12,022 nucleotides of DNA from JAWVZB01 sp033722375 (lineage in GTDB: Bacteria; Actinomycetota; Nitriliruptoria; Nitriliruptorales; Nitriliruptoraceae). This document shows, piece after piece, positions 11,207 to 12,022 of the stretch. Under the pieces are notes generated by a model, which saw only the letters and a list, made by a program, of their open reading frames with translations, did not search any database and was not told where the DNA came from. Every line of letters starts with the position of its first letter. The stretch's first letter is position 1. The stretch is from contig JAWVZB010000094.1 of assembly GCA_033722375.1 (NCBI GenBank), forward strand, positions 1 through 12,022, given 5' to 3'. Both the position numbers and the translations under genes were made by a program.

Positions 11207-11977
11207 ATGCCTTACTTCTCCCCTATGTCTTCCCCCGTGTCTGTCTCCCGCACCGCCCTCGCCGCGTTGGCGGTCGTGATCCTGTTCGCGGCCGGCTGCG
11301 GTGACGCTGGCGATCCGGCCGGGCCATCCACGCCCACGGCCTCTGTGTCACCGACGCCCTCACCACTGCCCTCCCCCGCCCGCACACCAGCCGCGTCACC
11401 GACGCCGCCACCGAGCCCGTCCCCCGCCGCCGTGGAGGTCCGCTACCGCATCGACCGGCGCACGTCGGATGCCGCCACCGACGGGTTCGCCGCGGTCGTC
11501 GCGGCGACGCTCGAGGATCCGCGCGGCTGGCAGCAGGCCGGCTACGACTTCGTCCGCGACGACGAGGACGCCCCGTACGTGATCGTGCTCGCGGAGGGCC
11601 CCGAGGTCGACGAGCTGTGCCTCCCCTACGACACCTACTCGACGTACTCGTGCCAGAACGGACCGGTGGTGGCGTTGAACGCCGACCGCTGGCGCGAGGC
11701 GACCCCGGAGTGGACCGGCGACCTCGCGGCCTACCGACAGATGCTCGTCAACCACGAGGTCGGCCACCTCATCCACCTGCACCATCCGGTCCCGCCGCAG
11801 TGCCCCGAACCTGGCGAGCCTGCGCCGGTGATGGCGCAGCAGTCGACCGAGCTCGACGGCTGTCTGCCGAACCCGTGGCCGCTGCCATGGGAGCTGGAGC
11901 TCGCCGCGCGGCACGCCGAGCCGCTCGCACCGCCCGCGTCCCACGACCCCGACGGGCACCGGCCGACACCGCCGTGA
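11207..11977 (+). CDS. DUF3152 metallopeptidase-like lipoprotein
   Basis: A 256-residue protein. A hydrophobic signal (about 15-30) ends in FAAGC, so Cys31 is probably lipidated, though the lipobox is not ideal. Residues 32-75 are a Pro/Ser/Thr linker, putting the catalytic-type domain outside the membrane. The rest is DUF3152: NHEVGHLIHLHH with zinc-type ligands His183, His187 and His193 and Glu184 in HExxHxxxxxH spacing, then APVMAQQSTELDGCLPNPWP, which has a Met like the metzincin Met-turn. Gly usually precedes the third His by three residues in this motif; here it is His190. Four Cys (138, 149, 199, 219) could form two disulfides. Substrate unknown. No start has a ribosome binding site. 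I chose ATG 11207 because of the possible leaderless promoter; ATG 11225 and GTG 11177 or 11237 are alternatives. Confidence 0.85.
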   Translation: MPYFSPMSSPVSVSRTALAALAVVILFAAGCGDAGDPAGPSTPTASVSPTPSPLPSPARTPAASPTPPPSPSPAAVEVRYRIDRRTSDAATDGFAAVVAATLEDPRGWQQAGYDFVRDDEDAPYVIVLAEGPEVDELCLPYDTYSTYSCQNGPVVALNADRWREATPEWTGDLAAYRQMLVNHEVGHLIHLHHPVPPQCPEPGEPAPVMAQQSTELDGCLPNPWPLPWELELAARHAEPLAPPASHDPDGHRPTPP

Positions 11978-11992
11978 GCCGATGCTCCGGGG

Positions 11993-12022
11993 CTACTGGG
12001 TGCGCCGGCGGCGAGCGACGGC
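11993..12022 (-). CDS. Possible 3' end of a minus-strand gene
   Basis: On minus, the right edge reads AVARRRRTQ followed by a TAG at 11995-11993. A basic C-terminus is common in membrane and other proteins and the frame is open to the window edge, but nine codons cannot establish a gene. It would converge with the DUF3152 gene, 15 nt from its stop. Confidence 0.25.
   Translation of the reverse strand, partial: AVARRRRTQ

Overview
The window is GC-rich DNA from an actinobacterium. BldD, a bifunctional-type dCTP deaminase, an EtfD-like membrane Fe-S oxidoreductase, a DUF3152 lipoprotein and a universal stress protein with the GLRRRSPVGKLILGS signature are all typical of Actinomycetota. Gene order and sequence do not look like Streptomyces or Mycobacterium. 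A deep lineage such as Nitriliruptoria or Acidimicrobiia is a guess. I see no phage, transposon, CRISPR or plasmid functions, so this is an ordinary chromosomal region with some unusual non-coding structure.

Layout: An SRPBCC protein (minus) and a secreted lipoprotein (plus) are divergent at 24-1217. The lipoprotein has an ECF-type promoter candidate, a leader hairpin and an almost ideal Shine-Dalgarno sequence; a strong terminator lies downstream. A tRNA-Gly(CCC) follows on minus, then dcd and bldD on plus. The bldD start is preceded by a widely spaced 11-bp inverted repeat. From 9246 down to 3159 all genes are on minus: AbrB-type regulator, double-ACT protein, peptide deformylase, SDR/DUF2867 protein, EtfD-like protein and a GNAT acetyltransferase. 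Related ~40-bp sequences follow two of these genes.

The 280-bp divergent gap between abrB-like and usp holds a T-free purine-rich tract and four 15-bp tandem repeats directly before the usp start. After usp come two more 15-bp-period repeats, an extended -10 promoter, and a six-helix membrane protein of unknown function. The right end has a small minus-strand coiled-coil/membrane gene that appears broken by a 2-nt duplication, then a DUF3152 metallopeptidase-like lipoprotein, and possibly the last codons of another minus-strand gene.

Functional themes are housekeeping (nucleotide pool, N-terminal Met processing, tRNA), flavin-linked respiration (ETF to menaquinone), stress response, c-di-GMP-linked development (BldD) and envelope lipoproteins. 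I did not find a clearly new multi-gene system. The best leads are the usp leader repeats, the bldD inverted repeat, the frameshifted small membrane gene and the dispersed intergenic repeat.
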